Assembly (NCBI GenBank): GCA_009772935.1 | Contig: WOUR01000045.1 | Span: 1 to 41,372 of the forward strand | Source: Rhodospirillaceae bacterium | GTDB taxonomy: Bacteria; Pseudomonadota; Alphaproteobacteria; Reyranellales; Reyranellaceae | Reading direction: 5' to 3' | Length of the DNA stretch: 41,372 nt | Shown: in pieces, positions 8,042-16,598 of the stretch | Layout: every line of letters begins with the position of its first letter | Numbering within the stretch: position 1 is the stretch's first letter | Notes under the pieces: model-generated | Seen by the model: the letters and a program-made list of their open reading frames with translations, nothing else | Databases searched by the model: none | What the model was told of the DNA's origin: nothing | Program-made: the position numbers and the translations under genes

Positions 8042-8929
8042 TCAGCTCCGGCGCAGGACCAGGCTGCGCCACCAGGCGCCACCCGTCTCCAGGTCGATCC
8101 GGCGCTCGAAGGCGAAGCCGCATTGCTCGTAGCCCGCGAGGATGCTGGCCGCCTGCTCGACCAGCAGGCCGCTCAGCAGTACCCGCCCGCCGGGGCGCAC
8201 CGATGCGCCGAACGCCTCTGCGAGATCGAGCAACGGCGCGGCCAGGATGTTCGCCACGATCAGGTCGTAGGGAGCGCGGCGGGCCAGCTCGTCCGCCTGC
8301 AGGCCTGCGGAGACGAAGAAGGAGCAAAGCTCCGGGACGCCGTTCAGCGCCGCGTTCTCCTGCGCGACCTCGACGGCTTCTGCGTCGTTGTCACCGCCGA
8401 TCACCGGCCGCTTCCAAAGCTTCGCCATCGCGATGGCGAGGATGCCGCTGCCGCATCCCACGTCGACCGCGTTGACCGTCTCGGCCGGATCGAGGGTCGC
8501 CAGCATCTCGAGGCAACCGCGGGTGGTGGCGTGCGTGCCGGTGCCGAACGCCAGCCCGGCGTCGATGCGCAGCGGCAGCAGGCCTTCGGGCCGGCCGTCC
8601 ATCACATGCGACGGGTGCACCCAGAAGGGCCCGACGGCGAAGGGCCGGAAGGAGCGCTGGTTCTCGGCCACCCAGTCGATGTCGGGCAGCTCCTCCCAGC
8701 GCCAGTCCGGCCGGTCGAGGCCGAGGGCTTGCGCGGCGGCTTCGATCGCCGCTTCGACCAGCGCTTCGTCGCCCTCGCCGAAAATGTCGATGCGCCACGG
8801 TCCGTCGCGCGAGACCTCGCAGCTCGCGACGATGAAGCCTTCCTCGGCCAGCCGTTCTTCCAGCAGGATTTCCCAATCGGCGCGCTGCGCCGCCGGCGCG
8901 ACGAAGCCGGCCTTCCGTACCTTGTTCAT
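8042..8929 (-). CDS. prmA: Ribosomal protein L11 methyltransferase PrmA-like
   Basis: This 295-residue class I SAM-dependent methyltransferase has the PrmA layout. There is an N-terminal substrate-recognition domain (about 1-110), then RIDAGLAFGTGTHATTRGCLE. The SAM motif VDVGCGSGILAIAMAKL follows, and then DLIVANILAAPLLDLA, which contains the NxxA-type motif of amino-group methylation. The family trimethylates ribosomal protein L11 in the cytoplasm. The start is fixed by an ATGA overlap with the stop of the upstream ABC ATPase gene, which implies translational coupling. Having prmA at the end of an importer operon is a neighbourhood oddity and not evidence of a transport role. Confidence 0.9.
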   Translation of the reverse strand: MNKVRKAGFVAPAAQRADWEILLEERLAEEGFIVASCEVSRDGPWRIDIFGEGDEALVEAAIEAAAQALGLDRPDWRWEELPDIDWVAENQRSFRPFAVGPFWVHPSHVMDGRPEGLLPLRIDAGLAFGTGTHATTRGCLEMLATLDPAETVNAVDVGCGSGILAIAMAKLWKRPVIGGDNDAEAVEVAQENAALNGVPELCSFFVSAGLQADELARRAPYDLIVANILAAPLLDLAEAFGASVRPGGRVLLSGLLVEQAASILAGYEQCGFAFERRIDLETGGAWWRSLVLRRS

Positions 8930-9948
8930 GCCGGAAGGAAGAGCATGCGTTGGGGGGGCAAGTCCACGCCGACATGGTCGCCTACGCTGCGCAATTCGCT
9001 GCCGGACTGGAACGGCGTTTCGATCAGCACCTCGCTGTCGCCGATGCGCACGGCATAGCGGACGGTCGCGCCCAGGAATTCGCGATGGGTGACCGGCCCA
9101 TGCAGTGATGCACTTTCCGGCACCGACAGCGAGGCGTGCTGCGGTCGGAACACAAGCCGCTTGCCGGCGGGGATCGGCACGCCGCACCGCTCGTCGAGGA
9201 TGTTGGCCGAGCCGAGGAAGTTCGCGACGAAGAGGTTCGCCGGGTTCTCGTAGAGCTCCATCGGCGTGCCGACCTGCTGGACCGTGCCGGCGTCCATCAC
9301 GGCGATGCGGTCGCAGATCGTGTTGGCCTCCTCCTGGTCGTGGGTCACGAAGATCGTGGTGAGGCCGAGCCGTTGCTGCAGCGACCGCAGCTCGCGACGC
9401 ACGCTCACCCGCATCTTGGCGTCGAGGTTGGACAGCGGCTCGTCGAGCAGCAGCACCTTGGGCTCGATGGCGATGGTGCGCGCCACGGCGACGCGCTGCT
9501 GCTGGCCGCCCGAAAGTTGCGCGGGCCGGCGTTCGGCGAAGGCGGAGAGGCCGACCAGTTCCAGTGCCTGGGCGACCCGCCGCTCGATCTCGGCCCGCGG
9601 CAGGCGGCGCTCCTCCAGCCCGAAGGCGACGTTCTTCGCCACGGTCATGTGAGGCCACAGCGCGTAGCTCTGGAACACCATGCCGACATCGCGCTTCCAC
9701 GGCGGCAGCGGCGCCACGTCGTGACCGTCGAGCAGCACCTTGCCGGTCTGCGCCTGGGCGAAGCCCGCGATCAGCCGGAGGAGCGTGGTCTTGCCGCAGC
9801 CCGAGGGGCCGAGGAAGGCGAAGAATTCGCCAGGCCGGATCGAGAGGGCGACGTCCTTCAGCACATGCGTCGCGCCATAGGAGAGGTTCACGCCCGTGAT
9901 CTCGATGCCCACGGCCCGGGCCGGCTTCGACATGGTCATGTCCGTCAT
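8926..9948 (-). CDS. ABC transporter ATP-binding protein (Fe3+/2-aminoethylphosphonate-type)
   Basis: This 340-residue importer ATPase has Walker A GPSGCGKT at 47-54, a Q-loop in MVFQSYALWP near 92, the signature LSGGQ at 145-149, Walker B LLLDE ending at E170, and the switch His in FVTHDQEE at 203. A TOBE-type beta domain occupies about 245-340, as in FbpC/PotA/MalK relatives. The start overlaps the permease stop in ATGA form and the stop overlaps the prmA start the same way, so all three are translated in tandem. It powers the fused permease from the cytoplasmic side. The substrate cannot be read from sequence; ferric iron, phosphonate or a small organic solute are all possible. Confidence 0.93.
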   Translation of the reverse strand: MTDMTMSKPARAVGIEITGVNLSYGATHVLKDVALSIRPGEFFAFLGPSGCGKTTLLRLIAGFAQAQTGKVLLDGHDVAPLPPWKRDVGMVFQSYALWPHMTVAKNVAFGLEERRLPRAEIERRVAQALELVGLSAFAERRPAQLSGGQQQRVAVARTIAIEPKVLLLDEPLSNLDAKMRVSVRRELRSLQQRLGLTTIFVTHDQEEANTICDRIAVMDAGTVQQVGTPMELYENPANLFVANFLGSANILDERCGVPIPAGKRLVFRPQHASLSVPESASLHGPVTHREFLGATVRYAVRIGDSEVLIETPFQSGSELRSVGDHVGVDLPPQRMLFLPA

Positions 9949-11621
9949 ATATCGAGGCCCCGTGCGCGTTGCGAGCGATCGACCGCGAGCTGCGACAGCC
10001 ACATGCAGATCGCGACGATGAGCACGGCGATCACGCCCAGCGCCGCGCCGGCGCCGCGTCCCGCCGGGGTCTGCATCAGCACGTAGAGACCATAGGCCAG
10101 CGGCGCATCGGAATTCGACTGCACCAGGATCAACACGGCCGACAGTTCGACCGCGGCCGTGGCGAAGCTGGTGACGAAGCCGGCCAGTAGTCCGCCGGTC
10201 ATCAACGGGATCACGACCCGCCGCACCGTGCGCGCCTTGGTGGCCCCGAGATTCTCGGCGGCTTCCTCCAGCGAGACCGAGATCTGCTGCAGGGCGGCAT
10301 AGGCCGCGCGCAGTGCATAGGGCAGGCGGCGGATGGCGATGGCCAGCACGATCACGATCCACAGCGCCGCGAGCGGCGTGCCGTCGGGCAGGCTGACGCC
10401 GTAGAAGGCGCGCAGATAGCCGATGCCCAGCACCACGCCCGGCACGGCGAGCGCGGTGCTCGCGGCCCAGTCGAGCCATTGCCGCCCGGGCAGGCGCGTG
10501 CGCAGGACGAGATAGGCGATGGCGCCACCGATCACCACGTCGATGGTGGCTGCGAGGCCCGAATAGAGCAGCGTGTTCTTGATGTAGACGGAGCTGTCGC
10601 CCAGCACGCGCGTGTAGTGGGCCAGCGTGTAGCCGTCGGGCAGGGGACTGTAGGACCAGACCGTGGCGAAGGAGAGCAGCACCAGCCCGACATGCGGCGC
10701 CAGCACCAGCGCCAGGATCAGGATCACGACGGCATAGGCCAGCACCTGCTCGCGCGGCTTCAGCTGCCGCCGCGCGAGACCGCCGCCGCCGCGCTGGGTC
10801 GTGGCGTAGTCCTTGCCCTTCATGACCAGCGCCGTCGCCCACATGGTCGCCACCGCCACGAGGATCAGGACGACGGAGATCACGTAGCCCATCGGATCGT
10901 CGATGCCGATCGAGGTGATGCGCAGATAGGCCTGCGGGGCCAGCATCTCCTTGACGTTGAGCAGCAATGGCGTCGCCACGTCGTCGAACACCTTCACGAA
11001 CACCAGGCTGGCGCCGGCGATGTAGCCCGGCAGGGCCAGCGGCAGCGCGATGCGGCGGAACAGGCGCAGCCCGTGCGAGCCCAGGTTCTGCGCGGCTTCT
11101 TCCATGCTGCGGTCGATGTTGCGCAAGGCTGCCGAGAGGTTGACCAGGATGAACGGAAAATAGTGGATCGCCTGCAGGAAGATGACGCCGTTCAGCCCTT
11201 CCATGAAGCCGATCTTGAAGTCGAACCACTCGTCGAGCAGCAGGTTCACCGAGCCGTTGCGGCCGAACAGCAACTGCATCGCCACCGCGCCGACAAAGGG
11301 CGGCATGATCAGCGGCAGGAAGCCCAGCGTCTGCACCAGCATGGCGCCGCGAAACTCGAAGCGCGTGGTGAGGTAGGCCAGCGGCAGCGCGAGCACCGAC
11401 GCCCAGACGACGGTCATCGCCGACACGTAGACCGAGTTCCAGAACGAGCGCACGAACAGGTCGGTGCGGCCGAAGTCGAGGAAGTTGACCAGCGTGACCC
11501 CGCCACCGCTCTTCTCGGTGAAGGCGACATAGACGACGGTCGCCACCGGCACGATCAGGAAGACGCCGAGGAACAGCGCGATCGCCAGCGCGAGCGCGAT
11601 CTGTCCGGGGGAGCGCTGCAT
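9945..11621 (-). CDS. ABC transporter permease, fused two-module (FbpB-like)
   Basis: This 558-residue inner-membrane protein is made of two homologous permease modules of about six helices each, as in FbpB/SfuB and phosphonate-type permeases. Each module has the EAA coupling loop that docks on the ATPase: EEAAQNLG at 174-181 and EEAAENLG at 452-459. A basic cytoplasmic linker of about 25 residues (near 268-292) joins the halves. The Shine-Dalgarno GGGGAGGAAAGG lies just upstream of the ATG at 11621, but it falls inside a perfect hairpin formed by a repeat element. The partner genes are the binding protein upstream and the ATPase downstream. Confidence 0.93.
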   Translation of the reverse strand: MQRSPGQIALALAIALFLGVFLIVPVATVVYVAFTEKSGGGVTLVNFLDFGRTDLFVRSFWNSVYVSAMTVVWASVLALPLAYLTTRFEFRGAMLVQTLGFLPLIMPPFVGAVAMQLLFGRNGSVNLLLDEWFDFKIGFMEGLNGVIFLQAIHYFPFILVNLSAALRNIDRSMEEAAQNLGSHGLRLFRRIALPLALPGYIAGASLVFVKVFDDVATPLLLNVKEMLAPQAYLRITSIGIDDPMGYVISVVLILVAVATMWATALVMKGKDYATTQRGGGGLARRQLKPREQVLAYAVVILILALVLAPHVGLVLLSFATVWSYSPLPDGYTLAHYTRVLGDSSVYIKNTLLYSGLAATIDVVIGGAIAYLVLRTRLPGRQWLDWAASTALAVPGVVLGIGYLRAFYGVSLPDGTPLAALWIVIVLAIAIRRLPYALRAAYAALQQISVSLEEAAENLGATKARTVRRVVIPLMTGGLLAGFVTSFATAAVELSAVLILVQSNSDAPLAYGLYVLMQTPAGRGAGAALGVIAVLIVAICMWLSQLAVDRSQRARGLDI

Positions 11622-11632
11622 CTAGAACCTTT

Positions 11633-11663
11633 CCTCCCCTTCGCGGAGTCCGCGAAGGGGAGG
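11633..11663 (-). promoter_or_regulatory. Hairpin covering the permease ribosome-binding site
   Basis: Arms 11633-11647 and 11649-11663 are perfectly complementary over 15 bp (effectively 14 bp with a 3-base loop). In the reverse-strand transcript the permease Shine-Dalgarno GGGGAGG is the 3' end of this stem (11633-11639), 11 bases before the start codon. This predicts reduced permease translation unless the hairpin is opened. Confidence 0.6.
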
Positions 11664-11743
11664 TGCCCGAAGGGCGGAGGGGTCAAGGCAACACGAAGGA
11701 TCTCGTCCGGGGCTTTCCCCCTCCGCCCTTCGGGCACCTCCCC
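11657..11743. repeat. REP-like inverted repeat in the ABC operon
   Basis: Perfect 26-bp arms at 11657-11682 and 11718-11743 are separated by 35 bp. Each arm contains the small palindrome GCCCGAAGGGC. The arm at 11657-11682 shares seven bases (11657-11663) with the hairpin over the permease ribosome-binding site, so the two structures cannot form at once. The style (GGAGGTGCCCGAAGGGCGG) is that of dispersed intergenic repeats in high-GC alphaproteobacteria. Confidence 0.85.
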
Positions 11744-11773
11744 CGTATGGCGGGAGAGGAAAGTTCACCGGCA

Positions 11774-13099
11774 TCATCGCGCCAGCTTCAGCGCCTCGTC
11801 GGCCTTGGCCTTGGCGGCGGCGTACTTCTCCTTGGCGAAGGCCGCCCACTGCTGTTCCAGTTCGGCCTGGCGCGCCGACTTCTGCTTGCCGCCCGTGAAG
11901 GCGGCCTTGATCTCGGCCGAGGCGGCCTGCTCGGCGGTGATCGGCATGGCGGCGATCAGGTCGCGCGCTTCCCCGGCGAGCGCGCGGGCCTGCGCATTGT
12001 CCTTCTTCTTCAGCGCAGCATCGACCTCGTGCAGCACCTTGGTCACGGCCTTCAGCGGCTCGAGCTGGAAGGTGATGAGCTGGTCGAACAGCGTGTCGAC
12101 GGCGGCGGTGCGCTTTTCCGACAGTTCGGCATTGAAGGTGAGCAGCCCCTGCAGGTTCTTGTCCTTGAAGGGGTTGGGATAGTCGGCGGGAGCCTTGGCG
12201 TAGGTCTCGGGACGCACCGGCAGGCGACGGATGGTCGGTTCGAGCAGGACTTCCTGCCCCGCGGGCGACAGCAGGAACTCGATGAAGGCTTCGGCACCGG
12301 CCTTGTTCGGCGCATTGGCGACGACGGCGACATTGGCCGGCACCAGCGTCGTCACTGACGGGTAGACGAACTTCACGGGGAAGCCCGCGCCCTGCGAGGA
12401 GAAGGCGAAGAAATCGATCACGATGCCGTAGCCGACCTGGCCCGAGTTCACCGCCTCCGGCACGCCGAACGAGCGGTCGGTGACGGTGCGCAGGTTGCCG
12501 GCGATCTCCTTGGTCGTGCGCCAGCCCTTGTCCCAGCCTTCGCCCTGCAGGATCGTCTCGATCGTGAGGTGCGTCGTGCCCGAGCGCGAGGGTGCCGAAA
12601 TCGACACATGGTCGAAGTAGGGCGCCAGGGCGAGGTCCTGCCATTCCTTGGGCGTCGGCAGCTTGTTGGCCTTCACGTAGCGCTCGTTCCACATGATGCC
12701 GTAGCCCGAGGCCGCGAAGCCGGAATAGAAGCCGTCCTTGTCGTTGACCGGATAGGAGCCGACTTTCTCGGCGATGCCGGTGGCCTTGGGCTTGTAGGGG
12801 CTGAGCAGCTGCTTGCCCTTCAGCACCTCGAAAGCGTCGGGCGCGGAGGCCCAGAAGAGATCGACCTGGTTGTTGCCCTTGGTCTCCTCGATGAACTTCA
12901 CACCGGCGTTGGTGTTGCGGTTCTGCACTTCGAGCGTGGCGCCCGGCACGGCCTTCTCGAAGGCCTTCTTGATCGGGTCGGTCACGTCCTTGGAGAAGGA
13001 GGTGACGACCGTCACCTTGCCGGTCTGCGCAAAGCCGGCGCCGGAAGCGAGCACGACACCCAGGGCGGAGCCGAGGGCAAGGGCGGAGCGGCGGAACAT
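11774..13099 (-). CDS. ABC transporter periplasmic substrate-binding protein with C-terminal extension
   Basis: This 441-residue secreted protein has a signal peptide MFRRSALALGSALGVVLASG with cleavage likely after Ala24 (GFA-QT). The fold is the class of FbpA-like iron/phosphonate/spermidine binding proteins: VTVVTSFSKDVTDPIKKAF, then QVDLFWASAPDAFEVL, YGIMWNERYVK, and a C-lobe ending with FIEFLLSPAGQEVLLEP. A normal member would end near residue 345. Here about 95 further residues follow, rich in Ala, Lys and Glu and predicted helical or coiled coil. The start at 13099 has a good AGGAGA ribosome-binding site. It lies 25 bases after uvrD on the same strand and before the permease, with a repeat between. 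The ligand is unknown. Confidence 0.9.
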   Translation of the reverse strand: MFRRSALALGSALGVVLASGAGFAQTGKVTVVTSFSKDVTDPIKKAFEKAVPGATLEVQNRNTNAGVKFIEETKGNNQVDLFWASAPDAFEVLKGKQLLSPYKPKATGIAEKVGSYPVNDKDGFYSGFAASGYGIMWNERYVKANKLPTPKEWQDLALAPYFDHVSISAPSRSGTTHLTIETILQGEGWDKGWRTTKEIAGNLRTVTDRSFGVPEAVNSGQVGYGIVIDFFAFSSQGAGFPVKFVYPSVTTLVPANVAVVANAPNKAGAEAFIEFLLSPAGQEVLLEPTIRRLPVRPETYAKAPADYPNPFKDKNLQGLLTFNAELSEKRTAAVDTLFDQLITFQLEPLKAVTKVLHEVDAALKKKDNAQARALAGEARDLIAAMPITAEQAASAEIKAAFTGGKQKSARQAELEQQWAAFAKEKYAAAKAKADEALKLAR

Positions 13100-13124
13100 G
13101 GGGTTTCTCTCCTGCGGTTCTTGA

Positions 13125-15416
13125 TCAGGCGGCTTCGATGAAACTGTCGAGCACCTTCTTGGGGCCGGCTTTTTCAAATTCTATGTCGAGTTTGTTACCG
13201 TCCACGGCGACGATGAGGCCGTAGCCGAACTTCTGGTGGAAAACGCGCTGGCCGATGCTGAGGTCGACCCTGTCACCCTCGGTCGCGCGCCGGTCGTCGA
13301 TCGTCTCGTCGCGATAACGCCCGCGGCGGCCGGGCACGCCCAGGCTCTCGTATTCGAAGCCGCTGGCCTGGTCGCGCAGGCCGCCATGGTGACCGGCGGA
13401 ATAAGTGGCGTAGAGGCCGGCGTCGCTGCTCTGGGCGAGTTGGGCGGGCGGCAGCTCGCGCAGGAAGCGCGACGGGATGGCCGCCTGCCACTGGTTGAAC
13501 ACCCGGCGGTTGGCCGCGAAGGAGACATAGGCCCGCTTCCGTGCCCGGGTCAGGCCGACATAGGCCAGACGGCGTTCCTCCTCCAGGCCGGCCATTCCCT
13601 TGTCGTCGAGTGCGCGCTGGTTGGGGAACAGGCCCTCTTCCCAGCCCGGCAGGAATACCGTGTCGAATTCGAGCCCCTTGGCGGCATGGAGGGTCATTAC
13701 GCTCACCATGTCGGTGTCGTCGCGCGAGGCCATGTCGGTGAGCAGCGCCACGTGCTCCATGAACGCCGGCAGAGAATCGAATTCCTGCAGCGCGTTGATC
13801 AGCTCCTTGAGGTTTTCCAGCCGGCCTTCGGCTTCGGGTGAGCGGTCGACACGCAGCATGTCGGTGTAGCCGGACTCGTCGAGGATGGTCTCCACCACCT
13901 CGACATGGCTCATGCCGTCGAGCATCGCCCGCCAGCGCTCGAAGTTGCGGATCAGGTCGCCCAGCGACTTGCGTGGGCGGGCCTTCAGCTCGTCGGTCTC
14001 GAGCGCCCGACGCGTCGCCTCGAACAGCGAGATCTTCTGGGTGCGCTGGATCAGCCGCAGGGTGCGCAGGGCCGATTCGCCCAGACCCCGGCGCGGCGTG
14101 TTGTAGATGCGCTCGAAGGCCAGGTCGTCGTCGTGCTGGATGGTGACGCGGCAATAGGCCAGCGCGTCGCGGATTTCCTGGCGCTCGTAGAAGCGCGGAC
14201 CGCCGATCACGCGATAGGGCAGGCCCATGGTGATGAAGCGTTCCTCGAACTCGCGGGTCTGGAAGCCGGCGCGCACCAGGATCGCGATCTGCGCGAGTTT
14301 GTGCTTGTCGCGCTGCAGCGCTTCGATCTCCTCGCCGATGGTGCGCGCTTCCTCGTCGCCGTCCCAGACGCCGCGCAACGAGATGCGCTCGCCCTCCTTG
14401 GCGTCGGTCCACAGCGTCTTCCCGAGCCTCCCCTCGTTATGGGAGATGAGGTGCGAGGCGGCGGCCAGGATGTGCGGCGTCGAGCGGTAGTTGCGCTCCA
14501 GCCGGACGATGGTGGCGCCGGGGAAATCCTTCTCGAAGCGCAGGATGTTGCCCACCTCGGCGCCGCGCCAGCCGTAGATCGACTGGTCGTCGTCGCCGAC
14601 GCAGCAGACGTCCTGCGTGCCCTGCGCCAGCAGGCGCAGCCAGAGATACTGCGCGACGTTGGTGTCCTGGTATTCGTCGACCAGGATGTGGCGGAAGCGA
14701 CGGTGGTAGACCGCCAGGATGTCGGGATGCTTCTGCCACAGGGTCACGCAGTGCATGACCAAATCGCCGAAATCGACGGCGTTCACCTCGGCGAGGCGCA
14801 CCTGGTACTGGCGGTAGATGTCGGCGGCGCGGCCGTTGGCGAACTCGCCGGCGTCGTCGCCAGACACCTTCTCCGGCTGCAGCGCTCGATCCTTCCAGCG
14901 CTGGATGATCCCGGACAGGATGCGTGCCGGCCATTTCTTGTCGTCGATCCCCTCGGCCTGCAGGAGCTGCTTGATCAGCCGCGTCTGGTCGTCGGTGTCG
15001 AGGATCGTGAAATTGCTCTTGAGGCCGATCAGCTCGGCGTGGCGGCGCAGCACGCGCACGCCGATCGCGTGGAAGGTGCCGAGCCACATCCCGTCGGCCG
15101 CGCCGCCGATCAGGCTCGCCACGCGGTCCAGCATTTCGCGCGCTGCCTTGTTGGTGAAGGTGACGGCGAGGATCTGCGATGGGCGGGCCTGGCCGGTGAG
15201 CAGCAGATGGGCGATGCGGGTGGTCAGCACGCGGGTCTTGCCGGTGCCGGCGCCGGCCAGCACCAGGAGCGGCCCGCCGGCATGGGTGACGGCCTGGCGC
15301 TGCTCGTCGTTCAGCCCTTCGAGATGGGCGGTGGGCGCGAAGGCACGCCTCGCCGGGACCGGGTCGGCCGGGGCGGGGTCGTCGGTGATTTCGAACGGAT
15401 CGGCGGGGGGCGCCAT
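13125..15416 (-). CDS. uvrD: UvrD/PcrA-type DNA helicase
   Basis: This 763-residue superfamily 1A helicase has motif I AGAGTGKT at 54-61, motif Ia TFTNKAAREM, motif II DEYQDTN at 247-253, motif III QSIYGWRGAE and motif V/VI VMTLHAAKGLEF with EERRLAYVGLTRAR. The C-terminal about 50 residues (GQRVFHQKFGYGLIVAVDGN onward) form the Tudor-like tail that binds RNA polymerase in PcrA. It unwinds DNA 3'-5' in nucleotide excision and mismatch repair and dislodges RNA polymerase. The first 30 residues are a Pro/Ala-rich addition. It diverges from the HtrA-like gene across 81 bp and is followed by the ABC genes on the same strand, 25 bases to the next start. Confidence 0.95.
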   Translation of the reverse strand: MAPPADPFEITDDPAPADPVPARRAFAPTAHLEGLNDEQRQAVTHAGGPLLVLAGAGTGKTRVLTTRIAHLLLTGQARPSQILAVTFTNKAAREMLDRVASLIGGAADGMWLGTFHAIGVRVLRRHAELIGLKSNFTILDTDDQTRLIKQLLQAEGIDDKKWPARILSGIIQRWKDRALQPEKVSGDDAGEFANGRAADIYRQYQVRLAEVNAVDFGDLVMHCVTLWQKHPDILAVYHRRFRHILVDEYQDTNVAQYLWLRLLAQGTQDVCCVGDDDQSIYGWRGAEVGNILRFEKDFPGATIVRLERNYRSTPHILAAASHLISHNEGRLGKTLWTDAKEGERISLRGVWDGDEEARTIGEEIEALQRDKHKLAQIAILVRAGFQTREFEERFITMGLPYRVIGGPRFYERQEIRDALAYCRVTIQHDDDLAFERIYNTPRRGLGESALRTLRLIQRTQKISLFEATRRALETDELKARPRKSLGDLIRNFERWRAMLDGMSHVEVVETILDESGYTDMLRVDRSPEAEGRLENLKELINALQEFDSLPAFMEHVALLTDMASRDDTDMVSVMTLHAAKGLEFDTVFLPGWEEGLFPNQRALDDKGMAGLEEERRLAYVGLTRARKRAYVSFAANRRVFNQWQAAIPSRFLRELPPAQLAQSSDAGLYATYSAGHHGGLRDQASGFEYESLGVPGRRGRYRDETIDDRRATEGDRVDLSIGQRVFHQKFGYGLIVAVDGNKLDIEFEKAGPKKVLDSFIEAA

Positions 15417-15497
15417 GAACGGTCATATAGCAATCGCGAGGGCGGACGCCTATCTTCGAGACTGTGGACGCGCACGGTGCGCGGCGGAGGTGAGCGG

Positions 15498-16517
15498 ATG
15501 GCCCGAGGGTTGAACGGTTCCGCAAACGGGTCGGGCCATTGGCCTCCCCCCGGCGACGAGGGCATGGTCGCCCGCACCCCCGGCGGCGGCTCCAGCCTGC
15601 CGCCTGCGGTCGCGGCGGCGCTGCCCGCCGTGGTCGGCGTCAGGACCACAATTCCCGAAAGCCGCCGCTCTGCCCAGACTTTGGGCACGGAGCGTGAAGG
15701 TCATGGCATCCTGGTCGACGAGGAGGGCCTCGTCCTCACCATCGGCTATCTCATCATGGAAGCCGACACCGTCACGATCACCGACATCGAGGGCAGCGAA
15801 ACGGCGGCCCGCATCGTCGGCTACGACTATGAGAGCGGCTTCGGACTCGTGCGGACGGAGACGCCGGTCCCGCTGAAGCCGATGGCGTTCGGCGATTCCG
15901 ACTCCCTCGCCCTGCGCGGCGAGGCCTATGTCGCGGGCCTCGGCGGCGAGAAGGCGGCGCTCAAGGTCAAGGTCGCCGGCCGGCGCGAGTTCGCCGGCTA
16001 CTGGGAGTATCTGCTCGATAGCGCCATCTTCACGGTGCCGGCCTATCCGCTGTGGGGCGGCTCGGCCCTGATCGGCCAGAACGGCGAACTCCTGGGCGTC
16101 GGCTCGCTCCTTGTGCAGGAGGCGCTGGGCCCGGGATCGCCGGCGTTCCCCGGCAACATGTATGTGCCGATCAACCGGCTGAAGCCGATCTTCGGGGAGC
16201 TGGTCTCGACCGGCCGCCTGTCGACGCCGCCGCGCCCGTGGCTCGGGATTTATACCGTCGAACATATGGGCCAACTCGTGGTCGGCGGCATTTCCGACGG
16301 CGGGCCCGCCGATCGAGCCGGCCTGCAACGCGGCGACATCCTGCACGCGCTGAACGGCGAGGTGCTCGACGATGTGGCCGACTTCTATCGAAAGCTCTGG
16401 GCGATCGGCCCGGCGGGCTCCGTGGTGAAGCTCCGGATGGAGCGCGAGGGCGATGCGTTCGACGTCACCATCCGTACCGGCGATCGCGCGGCCTATCACA
16501 AGTACGGCGCCGACTGA
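15498..16517 (+). CDS. HtrA/DegP-like PDZ protein with degenerate catalytic triad
   Basis: This 339-residue protein aligns by eye with HtrA serine proteases: GHGILVDEEGLVLTIGYLI (about 68-86), DYESGFGLV (110-118), then WGGSALIGQNGELLGV (186-201) and a PDZ domain at about 245-330 with WLGIYTVE and GPADRAGLQRGDILHALNG. All three catalytic positions are changed: His (TNNHV) is Tyr84, Asp is Gly114, and Ser (GNSGG) is Trp186. There is no signal peptide, so it is probably cytoplasmic, and the first about 35 residues are Gly/Pro-rich. It should be a non-proteolytic binding or chaperone-like protein. The start has a strong GGAGGTGAG. It is the first gene of a forward-strand run that includes the MBL and monooxygenase genes. 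Confidence 0.82.
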   Translation: MARGLNGSANGSGHWPPPGDEGMVARTPGGGSSLPPAVAAALPAVVGVRTTIPESRRSAQTLGTEREGHGILVDEEGLVLTIGYLIMEADTVTITDIEGSETAARIVGYDYESGFGLVRTETPVPLKPMAFGDSDSLALRGEAYVAGLGGEKAALKVKVAGRREFAGYWEYLLDSAIFTVPAYPLWGGSALIGQNGELLGVGSLLVQEALGPGSPAFPGNMYVPINRLKPIFGELVSTGRLSTPPRPWLGIYTVEHMGQLVVGGISDGGPADRAGLQRGDILHALNGEVLDDVADFYRKLWAIGPAGSVVKLRMEREGDAFDVTIRTGDRAAYHKYGAD

Positions 16518-16539
16518 TCCGCCTGTGAATAGCTGCGCT

Positions 16540-16567
16540 TTGACTCGGGCGCCGCACGCTGCATAGG
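16540..16567 (+). promoter_or_regulatory. Weak candidate sigma-70 promoter before the MBL gene
   Basis: TTGACT (16540-16545) is an excellent -35 match. It is followed after 16 bases by CATAGG, a poor -10. The pair sits about 30 bases before the start of the metallo-beta-lactamase-fold gene. Confidence 0.3.
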
Positions 16568-16598
16568 TTCGCGTCGAGCGACAATCGGGGAGACAACG

